DNA of 64,000 nt, taken from NCBI GenBank assembly GCA_033675265.1, contig JAUJYZ010000625.1, forward strand, positions 1 through 64,000, read 5' to 3'. Position numbers and translations under genes: made by a program. A model generated the notes under the pieces. The model was given only the letters and a program-made list of their open reading frames with translations. It was not told where the DNA came from and ran no database searches. Origin of the DNA: Actinostola sp. cb2023 (lineage: Eukaryota; Cnidaria; Anthozoa; Actiniaria; Actinostolidae). Positions 35,646 to 60,040 of the stretch are shown in pieces (position 1 is the stretch's first letter; every line of letters begins with the position of its first letter).

Positions 35646-35688
35646 TTATTTTACATCTACCGTCTGCGTCCTTCCAAGTACTCATGGT
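35646..35688 (-). other. 43-bp exact copy of a C-type lectin exon segment
   Basis: These 43 bases are identical to 58195-58237, inside the lectin exon of the adhesion receptor. In minus sense both read ATGAGTACTTGGAAGGACGC, encoding MSTWKDADGRCK in the receptor. Similarity stops abruptly on both sides. Here it lies 38 bp before an exon of the transposon gene, in the same sense, in non-coding sequence. Confidence 0.9.
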
Positions 35689-35699
35689 AATGTCATGAT

Positions 35700-36000
35700 G
35701 ATGAATATGGAAACTTGATTGTCCAATGTCCAATGCTAAACTGTTCAAGTCAAAATTGCAGCAAAGCAAAATAGTAAAAGTCGGCACATCGAATGCGTAA
35801 TGTTGAATGTTGGACATCGAAATTGAAAAGTATAATATGCAATGCTGAAGGGTGTGTACAAAATACGCCATGTCAAATGTCGAATGGGAAATGTAGCCCA
35901 AAATACAAAAAGTACAATGTCAAATAGAACAATCGAATTTTGGCGGGGATGGAACACCATAAACGTGGGAAAATGATAAATGTGCATATCACCTAGCAAT
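35700..36000. other. Intron or 5' flank of the transposon gene
   Basis: Contains irregular repeats of AATGT/GTCGAATG words (TCCAATGTCCAATGC, CGAATGCGTAATGTTGAATG). Upstream exons of the transposon gene might lie here, but no splice-bounded segment is convincing. Confidence 0.35.
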
Positions 36001-36163
36001 TTGATTGGTTGATAGAAAACAATGTAGAAAGGAATGTTGTTCGAGTCTGAGCAGACGCAGTGGAGGAATGACGGGAACCGGAAGCGCTACACAAAGTCTG
36101 CATAGGAGACTACTCGAACCGTAACTCGAACTCGAACTCGATTCCAAACTCGATCATTCATTA

Positions 36164-37546
36164 AGTAAGGGTTAGAGAATAACGCGAGTGCTTTATGGGA
36201 TTTAGAGCTCCGAGCAGCAGATAGAAGGCCACGAGGCGCGTAGCGCCGAGTGGCCCTTCTATCAATGCGAGGCGCTCTTAATTCCATAAAGCACGAGTGT
36301 TTATTCTCTAACCGTTTTAGAATATAGTCATACTCACGAGAGTATTCTTTGGCTGCATGTCAGTTGCTTTCCCAAAGGAATACTGATTTCAAACGCAAAT
36401 ACGCTTATGCAAAGCTGTTCAGTTGTGTGTGACTTCAGTGGAGTGAAGATGAATATCCGAAGCATGAGGCTTTTAAATACGAAGCTTGCAACGCTAGAAA
36501 TCATCGGTATTTGTTGTGGAAATGAAGATGAGAAATCTCAAAGTTTCTTCAAACCAGTTAGAACGGACGAAATTGAAAAATGAGAGAAATAATGGACACC
36601 AAAGAAAACTCAAGCACGATGTGGACATTTAATATATTGAAAGATTGGGCTAACTATAACGCAATAATCATACGGAGAACTTGGATGACTGATGAATATC
36701 CGTACATCTACACTTCTTGTAGAACATGGAGAAACTCGTTTGTGATTTCATTTTGAACAGTAAGTGACTCGCTACGTTTCTTTAGTGTTTAGCATAGCCC
36801 GGGTTATGATCTGTATTTCTCATGTACACCTAATTGCAGAAAGGTTGTCCACCTCGGAAAAGCACATTTACACATTTACATTTGCACATTTACACATTTG
36901 CACTTTTGCAAGCGCTGAAATACAACTATCCACCTGAAATCTTCTGTATAAGGCCGCTGCATTCTTATGGCAGTATACTTCTACTGAATCTATTGACTCT
37001 GGGTTCCACTTGCGCAAAACAAATATACACGTGTTGTTGCGAATGTGCAAATGTGCAAATGTGTACATGTGCAAATGTGTAAATGTGCTTTTCCCGAGGT
37101 GGACAACCTTTCTGCAATTAGGTGTATCTGTATTCATGTATAAATCTAATAACTGTCGAGATTAAACTAAGATTGCATTATAATATTTTTTGTATATAGT
37201 TTAGTACACGTTATATATTAGAGTGCAAATATTATATCCGTGAAATAAGCACCAACGACAACAATGATAAAGCATTTGGTGCTATTTATTAGTACTATTT
37301 AGTTAGTTAACTATTTCATGGATATAATATTTGCACTCTAGTATTCTCTAAGTTAGTCATTAGTATTCCCTATATAGAGAATACTAATAAGGCTTTGTAA
37401 CAAAAGAAAACAAAGAGCTTTATTAGTATTCTCTATATAGAGAATACTAATGAGTCCATTGTTAAAGCCCTATTAGTTACTTTATGAGATATAGAGCACA
37501 CAAATGCTGGGCGCTGATTGGTCGAGTGAGTATGACTATATTCTAA
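36164..37546 (-). mobile_element. Second copy of the 1.05-kb repeat plus hairpin
   Basis: Reverse-oriented relative of 1371-2424. The hairpin arm pair GGTTAGAGAATAACGCG..GTTTATTCTCTAACC is at 36164-36316. The main part runs from TTAGAATATAGTCATACTCA (about 36321) to GAGTATGACTATATTCTAA (about 37546), which are inverted ends. It is longer than the first copy because of a MITE at 36827. It contains a 24-bp perfect palindrome (half AGTATTCTCTAT) near 37419 and a near-perfect one near 37366. Non-autonomous. Confidence 0.75.
36827..37124. mobile_element. 298-bp MITE with TA target duplication
   Basis: TA then CACCTAATTGCAGAAAGG on the left; CCTTTCTGCAATTAGGTG then TA on the right. The arms continue through GTTGTCCACCTCGG..AAGCACATTTACAC. 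Inner flanks carry CATTTGCACATTTACA-type repeats. Inserted in the repeat at 36164-37546 and absent from the 1.4-2.4-kb relative. Confidence 0.8.
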
Positions 37547-37796
37547 CTTTCGTTATTCCTTTCTCAGTTCTCTAATACTTATCAAATCATGAAATGTTAC
37601 GAACCCGGGGCCGTACGAATCTATTGTGAACGTCTAGATGTTTCTTTGGATAATTTATTAGTTCTATTCTTACATAATCATAGTGCTATGCTTATTGTTA
37701 TAGTTTCATTCATATACATTTAATTATTATATCTGAACTTTTGTAAAATATAATTGGATTATACTCATGTACATTGTATGTGTACCAAAGTCCCAT

Positions 37797-37823
37797 ATTA
37801 TTATTATTATTATTATTATTATT

Positions 37824-37905
<82 letters not shown>

Positions 37906-37912
37906 CGATGAC

Positions 37913-37948
<36 letters not shown>
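37797..37948. repeat. (TTA)n then (ATG)n microsatellite
   Basis: About nine TTA/ATT units followed by about 41 ATG units with two ACG interruptions. The long Asp and Met frames over it are artefacts of the repeat. Confidence 0.97.
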
Positions 37949-37949
<1 letters not shown>

Positions 37950-38617
37950 ATCTAATTTCTTCCTTCTTTCATCTTAACATTCGCCTGGACAGCGAGTATG
38001 ATTTTCGTCTACGAGACATTTATTAAACCAAGACCCTATTGCAGAGTCGTATTAAATCATGTAACAGTGATTTCACAATATTTCAAGCTAGTCCGAAATA
38101 TTGTAAGAATATCAATCATAAACTAGAGTACAAACTATTACAAGCGTGCAACATAAATAGTGCAAAGTATTGCATGCTTTTAGTGCTGGTACATGTCTAT
38201 AGCTGTCTGTCTATGACCAGATTATTATAGTGTTAGCATTTGTATTAAGGTATCAGGGTACCCCAAAAACCTATCAAAAGACCGGTTTTGATTTTTTTTG
38301 ACAATCAAATCTAATTGAATATTATCTATCATTTCCAAAAATCAGAATCTAAAAATATTTTTTCCCTAAAAAGTTAGAATCAAAAAACGAATTTTGGATT
38401 TCATTTGATGCAAAAAGATGTTGACAAGCAAGCTGTCAACAGCACTTAATTAGGCAACAGACTTTCCAAAGATTCAGATGCGAAGAAAGTATCCCAAAAT
38501 CGTATCTGCTCACTCAAAATATCCTTGAATAACGATGCCAAACCACTCACGGTCAAAATGCTCGTATTTCCCGCCAGCAGTAACTGTGTTTTCCTGCCAC
38601 GTTGTGTTACGTACTGT
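37949..38617. other. No recognisable feature
   Basis: AT-rich sequence before the palindrome. No coding or RNA gene supported. Confidence 0.4.
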
Positions 38618-41600
38618 TAGTCAGGTGGCTTAGTGAAATGATCGTGACAGAACGTACAAAAGCACCATACTTTGTACAAATGTTGTTTAGACCTATATAA
38701 TCAATATTAGAAGGGGTGCCCACCGAAACTCTTTCTAATTAACAATTTATGGGCAGTTCATTTTTGTGAAAAATCGTTGTTTGGGCTTCCTGTGTCATAA
38801 CGTACTCTCCGTTCGCCTGGAGGATAAAATCGATAAAATAGTGAGAGGTTTAAGTAGTATTTAGTTAATTGAGTCATGATAAATAATTATCTAACAGAAA
38901 AACCTGGAAAAATATTGATCCAGATCTATTTTTACACTATTGGCTTGAATGCTAGTACCCAGGCTCCACTCGGCCATTTTAGGTTATTGACTTCTGTCAA
39001 CTGAATTAAACGGCACAAGACTGGAAAACAATCAAGATAATCGTACATAAAGCCTTGCAAGCATCCAGAAATATACTTTCTACTCCTAGAGGGATTTTAA
39101 AGCACACCTTTTCGAGATCATGCATCTTTGCCAAATTAATTCAGCCGAGATTAGCCATTTTAGATTACATTTTACATTTTACATTTACAGTTGCAGAGGG
39201 GTGTGCAACTCGCACGTGCCTTGGCATATTTGCATAGAGTCGTACATGATTGGGTATGTGCCGCTCAACAGGATATGGTTTTTGCCTCTGACCATGGAAC
39301 AGGGTATATACAAAGACTATTTCTGTCTGGAAGAGGGGTATATTTTACGCTCAGTTTGGCTCTGGAACAGGTCCGATTTTTTCCATAGTGTCCTCGATTA
39401 TTCACGATCAAGTCTACCACTGCAAAATGACACTGTTACGTTTATAGTCTGGAACAGGGTATCTATTTTCGCCAGTTGTCTGAAATGGGGTTGAAAATTT
39501 ATATTTATTTTGTCTCAGAATCAGCGGCCTGATTCACGTGCCTTGGCATATTTGCGCATCTAGTCGTGCATCCCGCTTTACAGCCACATGCACACTTGGG
39601 AAATCTCGGAGATTGTCATCCAAACTGGTGTCCATGAATCCTTGTCTCTTCTTATCCATAAAAATATCTCCAGCGATGGAATATCATGTTCAGTCTGATC
39701 TCTTATATATTACTGTCCAAACTCCAGCTTCAAATGGTATACCGGTTCTAAGAACATGTTGTAGAAGGGCATCCTAAATATAACTGATGGGTAAACAAAT
39801 AAAAAACGTTTGTATATGACTTTGCAGCACAGCCGTTCTCATGATTTTGTACTGTACCTGTGTTGGAGGGAGTTTCTACATTGCATGACCTGTTGTGCTT
39901 ACAAAAAGAGAACCATTCGGGTCTCATCGACAGATTCCAGAGGATTCAATTTGTCATACATAATTATGGTCAATCTCTCCAGCTTTCGGAAGATTTCAGA
40001 TTCAATTTGGAGCTGCTGAAAGAGATCAGTAGCTAGAGATTCAAGCACTGGTGTCGCATTAGGGTATGCTTCCCATGCTTGCGAAGTCAGTCATTAAGTG
40101 TTGTGATCAGTAGTTATTATTGTAAGCCTGAAGGACCTACCGTGAATAAATAAAGATACATTATACACCTATTCCAAAAAGCGTTGTCCCCGCCGAAAGC
40201 AACAAGCAAGAAGCTGACGACCGCAAAGTGCAATGGGACTTTCTCCTTATTCAATTATTCATCCGTAGACATTTTGACAACATGCATTTTTAAATGGCCG
40301 AATAGTTCCAAATGATTGCTATTCAACGCTCGGTGGGATAACTTCTCAAGTACCACGGATAAATAAATTAATTAGGAGATTCCCAAAGTCCTTTGCGGTC
40401 GTCAGCTTCTTGCTTGTTGCTTTCAGCCCGGACAACAATATTTGGAATAGGTGTATATTATAAGTATACACTCATACAGGTACAGCTGTGCAAAATCATA
40501 AGACCATACTGTGCGGCAAAGTCATATACAAACGTTTTTTATTTGTTTACCCATCAGTTATATTTAGGATGCCCTTCTACAACATGTTCTTAGAACCGGT
40601 ATACCATTTGAAGCTGGAGTTTGGACAGTAATATATAAGAGATCAGACTGAACATGATATTCCATCGCTGGAGATATTTTTATGGATAAGAAGAGACAAG
40701 GATTCATGGACACCAGTTTGGATGACAATCTCCGAGATTTCCCAAGTGTGCATGTGGCTGTAAAGCGGGATGCACGACTAGATGCGCAAATATGCCAAGG
40801 CACGTGAATCAGGCCGCTGATTCTGAGACAAAATAAATATAAATTTTCAACCCCATTTCAGACAACTGGCGAAAATAGATACCCTGTTCCAGACTATAAA
40901 CGTAACAGTGTCATTTTGCAGTGGTAGACTTGATCGTGAATAATCGAGGACACTATGGAAAAAATCGGACCTGTTCCAGAGCCAAACTGAGCGTAAAATA
41001 TACCCCTCTTCCAGACAGAAATAGTCTTTGTATATACCCTGTTCCATGGTCAGAGGCAAAAACCATATCCTGTTGAGCGGCACATACCCAATCATGTACG
41101 ACTCTATGCAAATATGCCAAGGCACGTGCGAGTTGCACACCCCTCTGCAACTGTAAATGTAAAATGTAAAATGTAATCTAAAATGGCTAATCTCGGCTGA
41201 ATTAATTTGGCAAAGATGCATGATCTCGAAAAGGTGTGCTTTAAAATCCCTCTAGGAGTAGAAAGTATATTTCTGGATGCTTGCAAGGCTTTATGTACGA
41301 TTATCTTGATTGTTTTCCAGTCTTGTGCCGTTTAATTCAGTTAATAGAAGTCAATAACCTAAAATGGCCGAGTGGAGCCTGGGTACTAGCATTCAAGTCA
41401 ATAGTGTAAAAATAGGTGTGCATCAATTTTTTTCCAGGTTTTTCTGTTGGATAATTATTTATCATGACTCAATTAATTAAATACTACTTAAACCTCTCAC
41501 TATTTTATCGATTTTATCCTCCAGGCGAACGGAGAGTACGTTATGACACAGGAAGCCCAAACAACGATTTTTCACAAAAATGAACTGCCCATAAATTGTT

Positions 41601-41735
41601 AATTAGAAAGAGTTTCGGTGGGCACCCCTTCCAATATTGATTATATAGGTCTAAACAACATTTGTACAAAGTATGGTGCTTTTGTACGTTCTGTCACGAT
41701 TTGGCCCAATTTTTGCGCTAAGCCACCTGACTATG
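38618..41735. repeat. 3.1-kb near-perfect palindrome (inverted duplication)
   Basis: The left arm (38618-39864) and right arm (40482-41735) are reverse complements. The stretch 39055-39777 matches 40564-41286 without any amino-acid difference in the overlapping frames, so the arms are nearly identical there. The outer 300 bp has a few differences. The 617-bp centre holds a MITE. Open frames of 60-124 codons appear in both arms but show no known domain and no splice logic. It may be a fold-back transposon or a recent inverted duplication; no clear target duplication is seen. Confidence 0.9.
40166..40453. mobile_element. 288-bp MITE with TA target duplication in the palindrome centre
   Basis: TA then CACCTATTCCAAA; TTTGGAATAGGTG then TA. 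The arms also share AAGCAACAAGCAAGAAGCTG and its complement, and GACGACCGCAAAG. Tc1/mariner-type by its TA duplication. Confidence 0.8.
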
Positions 41736-43024
41736 TAAGGCGATCTTCTTTTGAATGCCATTCATATGTCATCAGGTATTGGATCACATATTTGTGGTGG
41801 ATTATAGTCGCTTGTGCAAACAAAGCCGCCAAAAACATTTTGGGCTTTTTCTCATAGAGCAAATTGACGAAAATACGGGTGTTATTTTGAGCTCCTAAAC
41901 AAACGAGTTTTATTCGATTCAGCTGAGATTTTTAGGACTTCATCTCTGATTATCATTCTTCAAAACCATGTCTCCGATTTTCGATATTTTAATGATTTCA
42001 TGAGTTATTAACTGATTAGTAAAAAACAATGTATTTTTAGCGTACCGAAAGTTTCGCGGCAGATAAAAAAGCAACGGGGAAACGTATCGATAAACGGAGA
42101 CACGGTTTTGATAATTGATATCTCTAGAGTGCATAAAGATAATGATCTTGAATTTTCGATAAAATGCGGCTGTCTGGGACCTCGCCGTACAACGCTATAT
42201 GAAAATTCGTTGATCTCGACTTATATCTAAAACGCGTATGTACTTTTTGTTAATAGACCATTAACGGCAAGCGTGTATTAATGCTTTTATAAAATAATTA
42301 CAAGGATTTCTTTCTTAAAAAATCCTTTATTTACGCGAATTTTGATTGATCAAATTTGCAATTCTCCTGAAAAGCGAGAAATCGTGCATCATCCAATCAA
42401 ATCTCACGAAAGAAATCAGAATGGCAAAGCGACAGTAGCGACTCGGCAACTTTTATCAGTGCCGTATAAATAGTGTTTTGATAGGAAAAACGTTTTGAAG
42501 AATGCTCTTTTCTGTCAGAAAATTACCGAAGAATGTTTGTTACACTTCGTTTGTGTATCCTGTGAAAACAAAACACGAAGAAAAATGAGAAAAGCTGAGC
42601 TGATTCAATGAAGACGAATCGTCAAACTTTCTGAAATATTTGACATCTTGATGAATGGAGCACGAAGTCAGGTAGCCAAATATCCACAGTTTTTGTCGTA
42701 TTTTTGAATCTTTTCATCGCTTTTCTCGACAAGAATGTATAAACGATGGACGTTTCTGAGATATTTGAAGATATTTTTTCTCTTTGACATATTTTACTAG
42801 AGATATGAATGTTCTGGCGAACCCGCCGTGTAGTTACAAGAATCGCTCTGTTTTCACTCTTTTGTGACTTATAAACTTAAATTATACGGCTATCTTTTCT
42901 TGATATTTTCAGTCGTACACTTGAGAAAATATGTGTAACTATAGAACTTACAGAACGGTTAGTATGTGATTGAGAGAACTGAGCAGTTAGATTAAATTTT
43001 CCTCGATATTGTTGACAAAAATAA
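41736..43024. other. No recognisable feature
   Basis: AT-rich sequence. The upstream part of the recombinase element could lie at its right end but is not recognisable. Confidence 0.4.
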
Positions 43025-43027
43025 TTG

Positions 43028-43408
43028 GACGATTCGTCGAGTTTCTTGGTGTGTATTATTGAAAAGTACATGAAAGTAGCCAATGTCGAAGTAACTAGCG
43101 ATTTGCCATTATTCAGATGCCTTACGAAGAAAAAGCGTGGATATGCTTTAAGAAATAATAAGCTCTCATACACAAGGTATCGAGAAATATTCAAGGATTG
43201 TATTAGTTCTTTAGGTTTTGAGACCAAAGATTTTGGTCTTCATAGTTTAAGGGCAGGTGGAATAACCGCCGCAGTTTCCACAGATCCGTCTATATCAGAA
43301 AGGTTATTAAAGTTACATGGGCGATGGAAAAGTGACATCGCTAAAGATATGTACGTTCTTGAGACCGAAGAAAACAGACTAAGAGTCTCCAGAAGCCTAG
43401 GTATTTAG
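43028..43408 (+). CDS. Tyrosine recombinase C-terminal catalytic fragment (Crypton/DIRS-like)
   Basis: The open frame ends at TAG 43406-43408. It encodes SDLPLFRCL, then LSYTRYREIFKDCISSLGF, then GLHSLRAGGITAAVS, SERLLKLHGRWKSD and AKDMYV. The H-x-x-R, the H-G-R-W block and the final Tyr match the active-site order of tyrosine recombinases. The family cuts and rejoins DNA through a Tyr-DNA intermediate and moves Crypton and DIRS-type elements. The first catalytic Arg and the N-terminal DNA-binding domain are not present, and a stop lies just before 43025, so this is a 5'-truncated copy. No reverse transcriptase is seen nearby, so Crypton or DIRS cannot be decided. Probably not functional alone. 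Confidence 0.75.
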   Translation, partial: DDSSSFLVCIIEKYMKVANVEVTSDLPLFRCLTKKKRGYALRNNKLSYTRYREIFKDCISSLGFETKDFGLHSLRAGGITAAVSTDPSISERLLKLHGRWKSDIAKDMYVLETEENRLRVSRSLGI

Positions 43409-43860
43409 CATCACCTTAAGTAGGTTATATAAGTTGAAGAATTGATACAAATAAAACTGATTATTGGGTCCGCAGCGAACCAACTGTCAAAAATGCGCAC
43501 TTGCAAACAACGTTTCACACAACAATGCACATATTTTGCGTCTAAGACTTATTGAAGAAGTTATTGAGTATTGACTAATACGACTCAGCCTCTGGAGTGA
43601 TTTAGAGTTTTGGTTTTGTTATAGTCAATCAGCTTGCAGCATTCAGCTAGTGCTCATGCAGTGGAATAGAACTACACACTGTACACGGATAAAATAATAA
43701 TAACTGTATATATTTAAGTAACTGTAGAATAGACTACAAATGACCTCGTGTATTATTTTATATTTAATTAAAGCTTTTACAATATCTCTACATCTTTTAT
43801 TGATTATACAGTGTTTGTCTCTGACTTCCTACATCTTGTTTGAATCTTATCTCAGTGAAA
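43409..43860. other. No recognisable feature
   Basis: Downstream of the recombinase fragment. No terminal repeat of an element is recognised here. Confidence 0.4.
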
Positions 43861-44045
43861 ACCGTGAATGCTGGCATTTGCCGAAACCGTGAATCTTGGC
43901 ATTTGCCGAAATTTTGAATGCTGGCATTTGCCGACATCGTGAATCTTGGCATTTGCCGAAATTTTGAATGCTGGCATTTGCCGACATCGTGAATCTTGGC
44001 ATTTGCCGAAATTTTGAATGCTGGCATTTGCCAAAATCGTGAATA
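43861..44045. repeat. 25-bp minisatellite with 50-bp higher-order unit
   Basis: TGGCATTTGCCGA recurs every 25-26 bp about seven times. The units alternate between a GAATGC and a GAATCT start. The 75- and 76-codon minus frames over it are repeat artefacts. Confidence 0.9.
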
Positions 44046-44450
44046 GGACTGGCAATATAATAACTATGTACCATTGGTGGTCCAAACAGCAGTTTCTATA
44101 GTTTAATTTTGAGAACAGAAACAATTTTAGCTGAAAAAAAATACAAATCGGCAAATCAAATAAGATTTCTTCAATATTTGCTAAAATGGATAAAATAACC
44201 AGCAAAAAATTGAAAAGTCTCTCGAAAAGTGCTGGGAAATCTAACTTTGGAATATCCGAAGTCATTCTGGAACGTGTTTTTTACTAAAGGGCTACAACTG
44301 ATTACTCGTTAAAATGACGACATTACTCGGGCTTCCCCAGGTTACGTTTCAGGTTTACAACAGACACTCCAACAGTTCCTCTGCCATCGTCAGTGTGATT
44401 ACAATGGTGTACAAGTAGAGCAAAATCAGTTATAATGGCAATCTCGAGCC
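44046..44450. other. No gene
   Basis: Separates the minisatellite from the 3' flank of the adhesion receptor gene. No feature supported. Confidence 0.4.
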
Positions 44451-44519
44451 CAGAGTCTGTCTGGCTTTTGGTCAGCGGGTTGGCTCCAACCCGCTGACCA
44501 AAAGTCGAACAGACTCTGA
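44451..44519. repeat. Hairpin in the 3' flank of the receptor gene
   Basis: CAGAGTCTGT..CTTTTGGTCAGCGGGTTGG pairs with CCAACCCGCTGACCAAAAG..ACAGACTCTG around a 2-bp turn. It lies just past the candidate polyadenylation signal. Confidence 0.85.
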
Positions 44520-44527
44520 GATACAAT

Positions 44528-44533
44528 TTTATT
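44528..44533 (-). promoter_or_regulatory. Candidate polyadenylation signal of the receptor gene
   Basis: AATAAA on the minus strand, 234 bp after the stop codon. It is the first canonical hexamer I notice downstream. Unproven. Confidence 0.4.
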
Positions 44534-44766
44534 TACGGGCAAATTCCCTAAAAGGTACCGGGATAACAGTGGTCGTTTAAAATTAGATGTAAACACCCAG
44601 AGCAGTCAGAGCGTTACATGCACGAGAAGGAATTCTCTGGAGCCCAAGGTGCTGCATCATTCCTCCATCTCTCGCATGGCATTCTGGGATAAGAAGAGGA
44701 GAGCCTAAGTACGAGTGACAAACGAAAGACTGGGTACGATTGTGAGGCTAGCTAGGTCAAAGGTGC

Positions 44767-58629
<13,863 letters not shown>

Positions 58630-59430
58630 CCTTTCCCTGCTGAATAACGTAGAAAAGAACTAGAATACATGTGCTATTAGAATTTCAATCAAATTAAAAA
58701 TTAAAATTAAAATTACATTTGTTTTCGTTTTCAATTTTACCATCGTGTATTAATTATTTAGTACAGACATAATGAAGAATTTCCTTTCATGCTAAGTGTA
58801 TCGATTGATAGTCACTTTGGGGTCTCAAGTGAGTGTACTCTGCTACAATACACCTCTAAGTACTGGGTTAGTTAATTGGCATCGTGTGTGGGCCATTCAT
58901 TCAGGTCAAAATATTTCTGCACAAGAATCAAGAATCAATAAAAGTATCTCTAAAATGCACTCAATTGTCAAATTGTCAAGACCAGCTTGAAAAATGGAAT
59001 AATAATAATAATAATACTACTACTACTGCTACTAATAATAATATTAATAATAATATACCTACAACTGACAAAGACGAAGAAGAACTTACGCAAATAGCAC
59101 GTAAATGGGTTTCAAAACAAGAAACATTTATTTTTCCAATCTATTTTAGTATATTTTACACAACTTATATCAATGAAAATAGACTCTTCAAAAAAGTGGT
59201 TTAACGTTTTGATAATCTAACATACTTGTATCCAGCTGCCGCTTAGGTCATTCATCTCTATGAAATATATGGGTCCATAAGGCTTACTCTATATATTGGC
59301 TCTACTTTTAAAAATAAAATTGTGGCACATTTTAAGGGATTGGAGAGAGACATTTGACGACTATATGAAAATATACTAGGAATAAGACTCTATTCTATGA
59401 ACGTTTCGTCTTCGATCTTCATCAAAGCTG
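58630..59430. other. Upstream flank of the receptor gene
   Basis: Presumably holds the promoter and 5' UTR, but I see no convincing core promoter motif. ATTAAAATTAAAATTAAAAT lies near 58690, and short AAT/ACT runs at 58999-59055. Confidence 0.4.
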
Positions 59431-59436
59431 TATATA

Positions 59437-59513
<77 letters not shown>
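59431..59513. repeat. (AAT)n microsatellite
   Basis: About 27 ATA/AAT units, no interruptions after 59437. Confidence 0.95.
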
Positions 59514-59515
<2 letters not shown>

Positions 59516-60040
59516 GATTTATTAAACAGATCCATGTTGAAAAATGGCTCTTCCTGTTTCAAGTCACTATGACATGTGTACTTATCATCGTCCCTACTTA
59601 TGTAGAAGATTTAATTTTCTTCAGTGCTTGCAAGAATTAAACGCCAAACCATTGCTGGTAAATACCAAGACGCTATTTTATCAACACAGGGATGTTCGCT
59701 TGCAGTGATAATAAAGTGCATTAGAACAATCTATTGAAGTCCAATTGCGTTCTTCCATGATAAATTGAAATATATAAGTCTTCGTATAGCCTCTGCTGGC
59801 AGTTAAGTCCAATGTCAGCCTCGGAAGTAGCAATAAAACCGTTTTAAAATCCTAAGTTAACTCGCATTCGATGGCCTGAAGTCGAAGCTTCACTTGAACT
59901 CACAACTGGTCGCGCATGCGCGCAACAAAATTCCCTCCTGCTGAGCGAACAATACTTCGGATTTAGTTTGATATACGCTCGGAAACTCATTTGACCCGTT
60001 TGAGCATAGAATTACTTCATTAGGCGTTTGGATATCATCG
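59514..60040. other. No recognisable feature
   Basis: No gene. The right end merges into dispersed repeat R: AATACTTCGGATTTAGTTTG at 59949 also occurs at 10628. Confidence 0.4.

Larger units (their letters stand above)
30182..36110. mobile_element. 5.93-kb DNA transposon with about 87-bp TIRs and an intron-containing gene
   Basis: The left TIR (30182-30268) contains CTATGCAGACTTTGTGTAGC, CGCTTCCGGTTCCCGTCATT and GCTCAAACTCGAACAAC. The same sequence, reversed, is at 36023-36110 with very few differences. ACTCGAACCGTA flanks both sides (30170-30181 and 36112-36123), but the target is itself a 12-bp repeat array, so duplication length cannot be read. Inside are a minisatellite (30716-31190), a MITE (32304-32579) and a minus-strand transposase-like gene (32586-35608). 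The ends do not begin with CACTA. Superfamily unassigned. Confidence 0.75.
28131..36153. mobile_element. Outer inverted-repeat element, split by a younger 5.9-kb element
   Basis: The left end (TCGAGTTTGGAATCGAG at 28131) is the reverse complement of the right end (CTCGATTCCAAACTCGA at 36137-36153). Inside each end is a short array of a 12-bp GTTCGAGTTACG-type unit, then CGTTCTTCGAC and GTGAATTCGTTGAAATTTAC, found reversed at about 30075-30115. The right arm is interrupted at 30181/36111, inside the 12-bp array. Without the insert the element is about 2.1 kb. It has no recognisable transposase, and no clear target duplication is visible. Confidence 0.7.

Noticed and set aside
35326..35901. A 191-codon uninterrupted first exon of the transposon gene
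   Set aside because: Only the part after the acceptor at 35608 matches the family; the upstream part includes the copied lectin segment and low-complexity sequence.
37754..38026. Long poly-Asp and poly-Met open frames
   Set aside because: They are the three readings of an uninterrupted trinucleotide microsatellite; no domain or splice context.
39120..39494. 124-codon frame repeated in both palindrome arms
   Set aside because: Identity between the arms reflects DNA identity, not selection; no recognisable domain.
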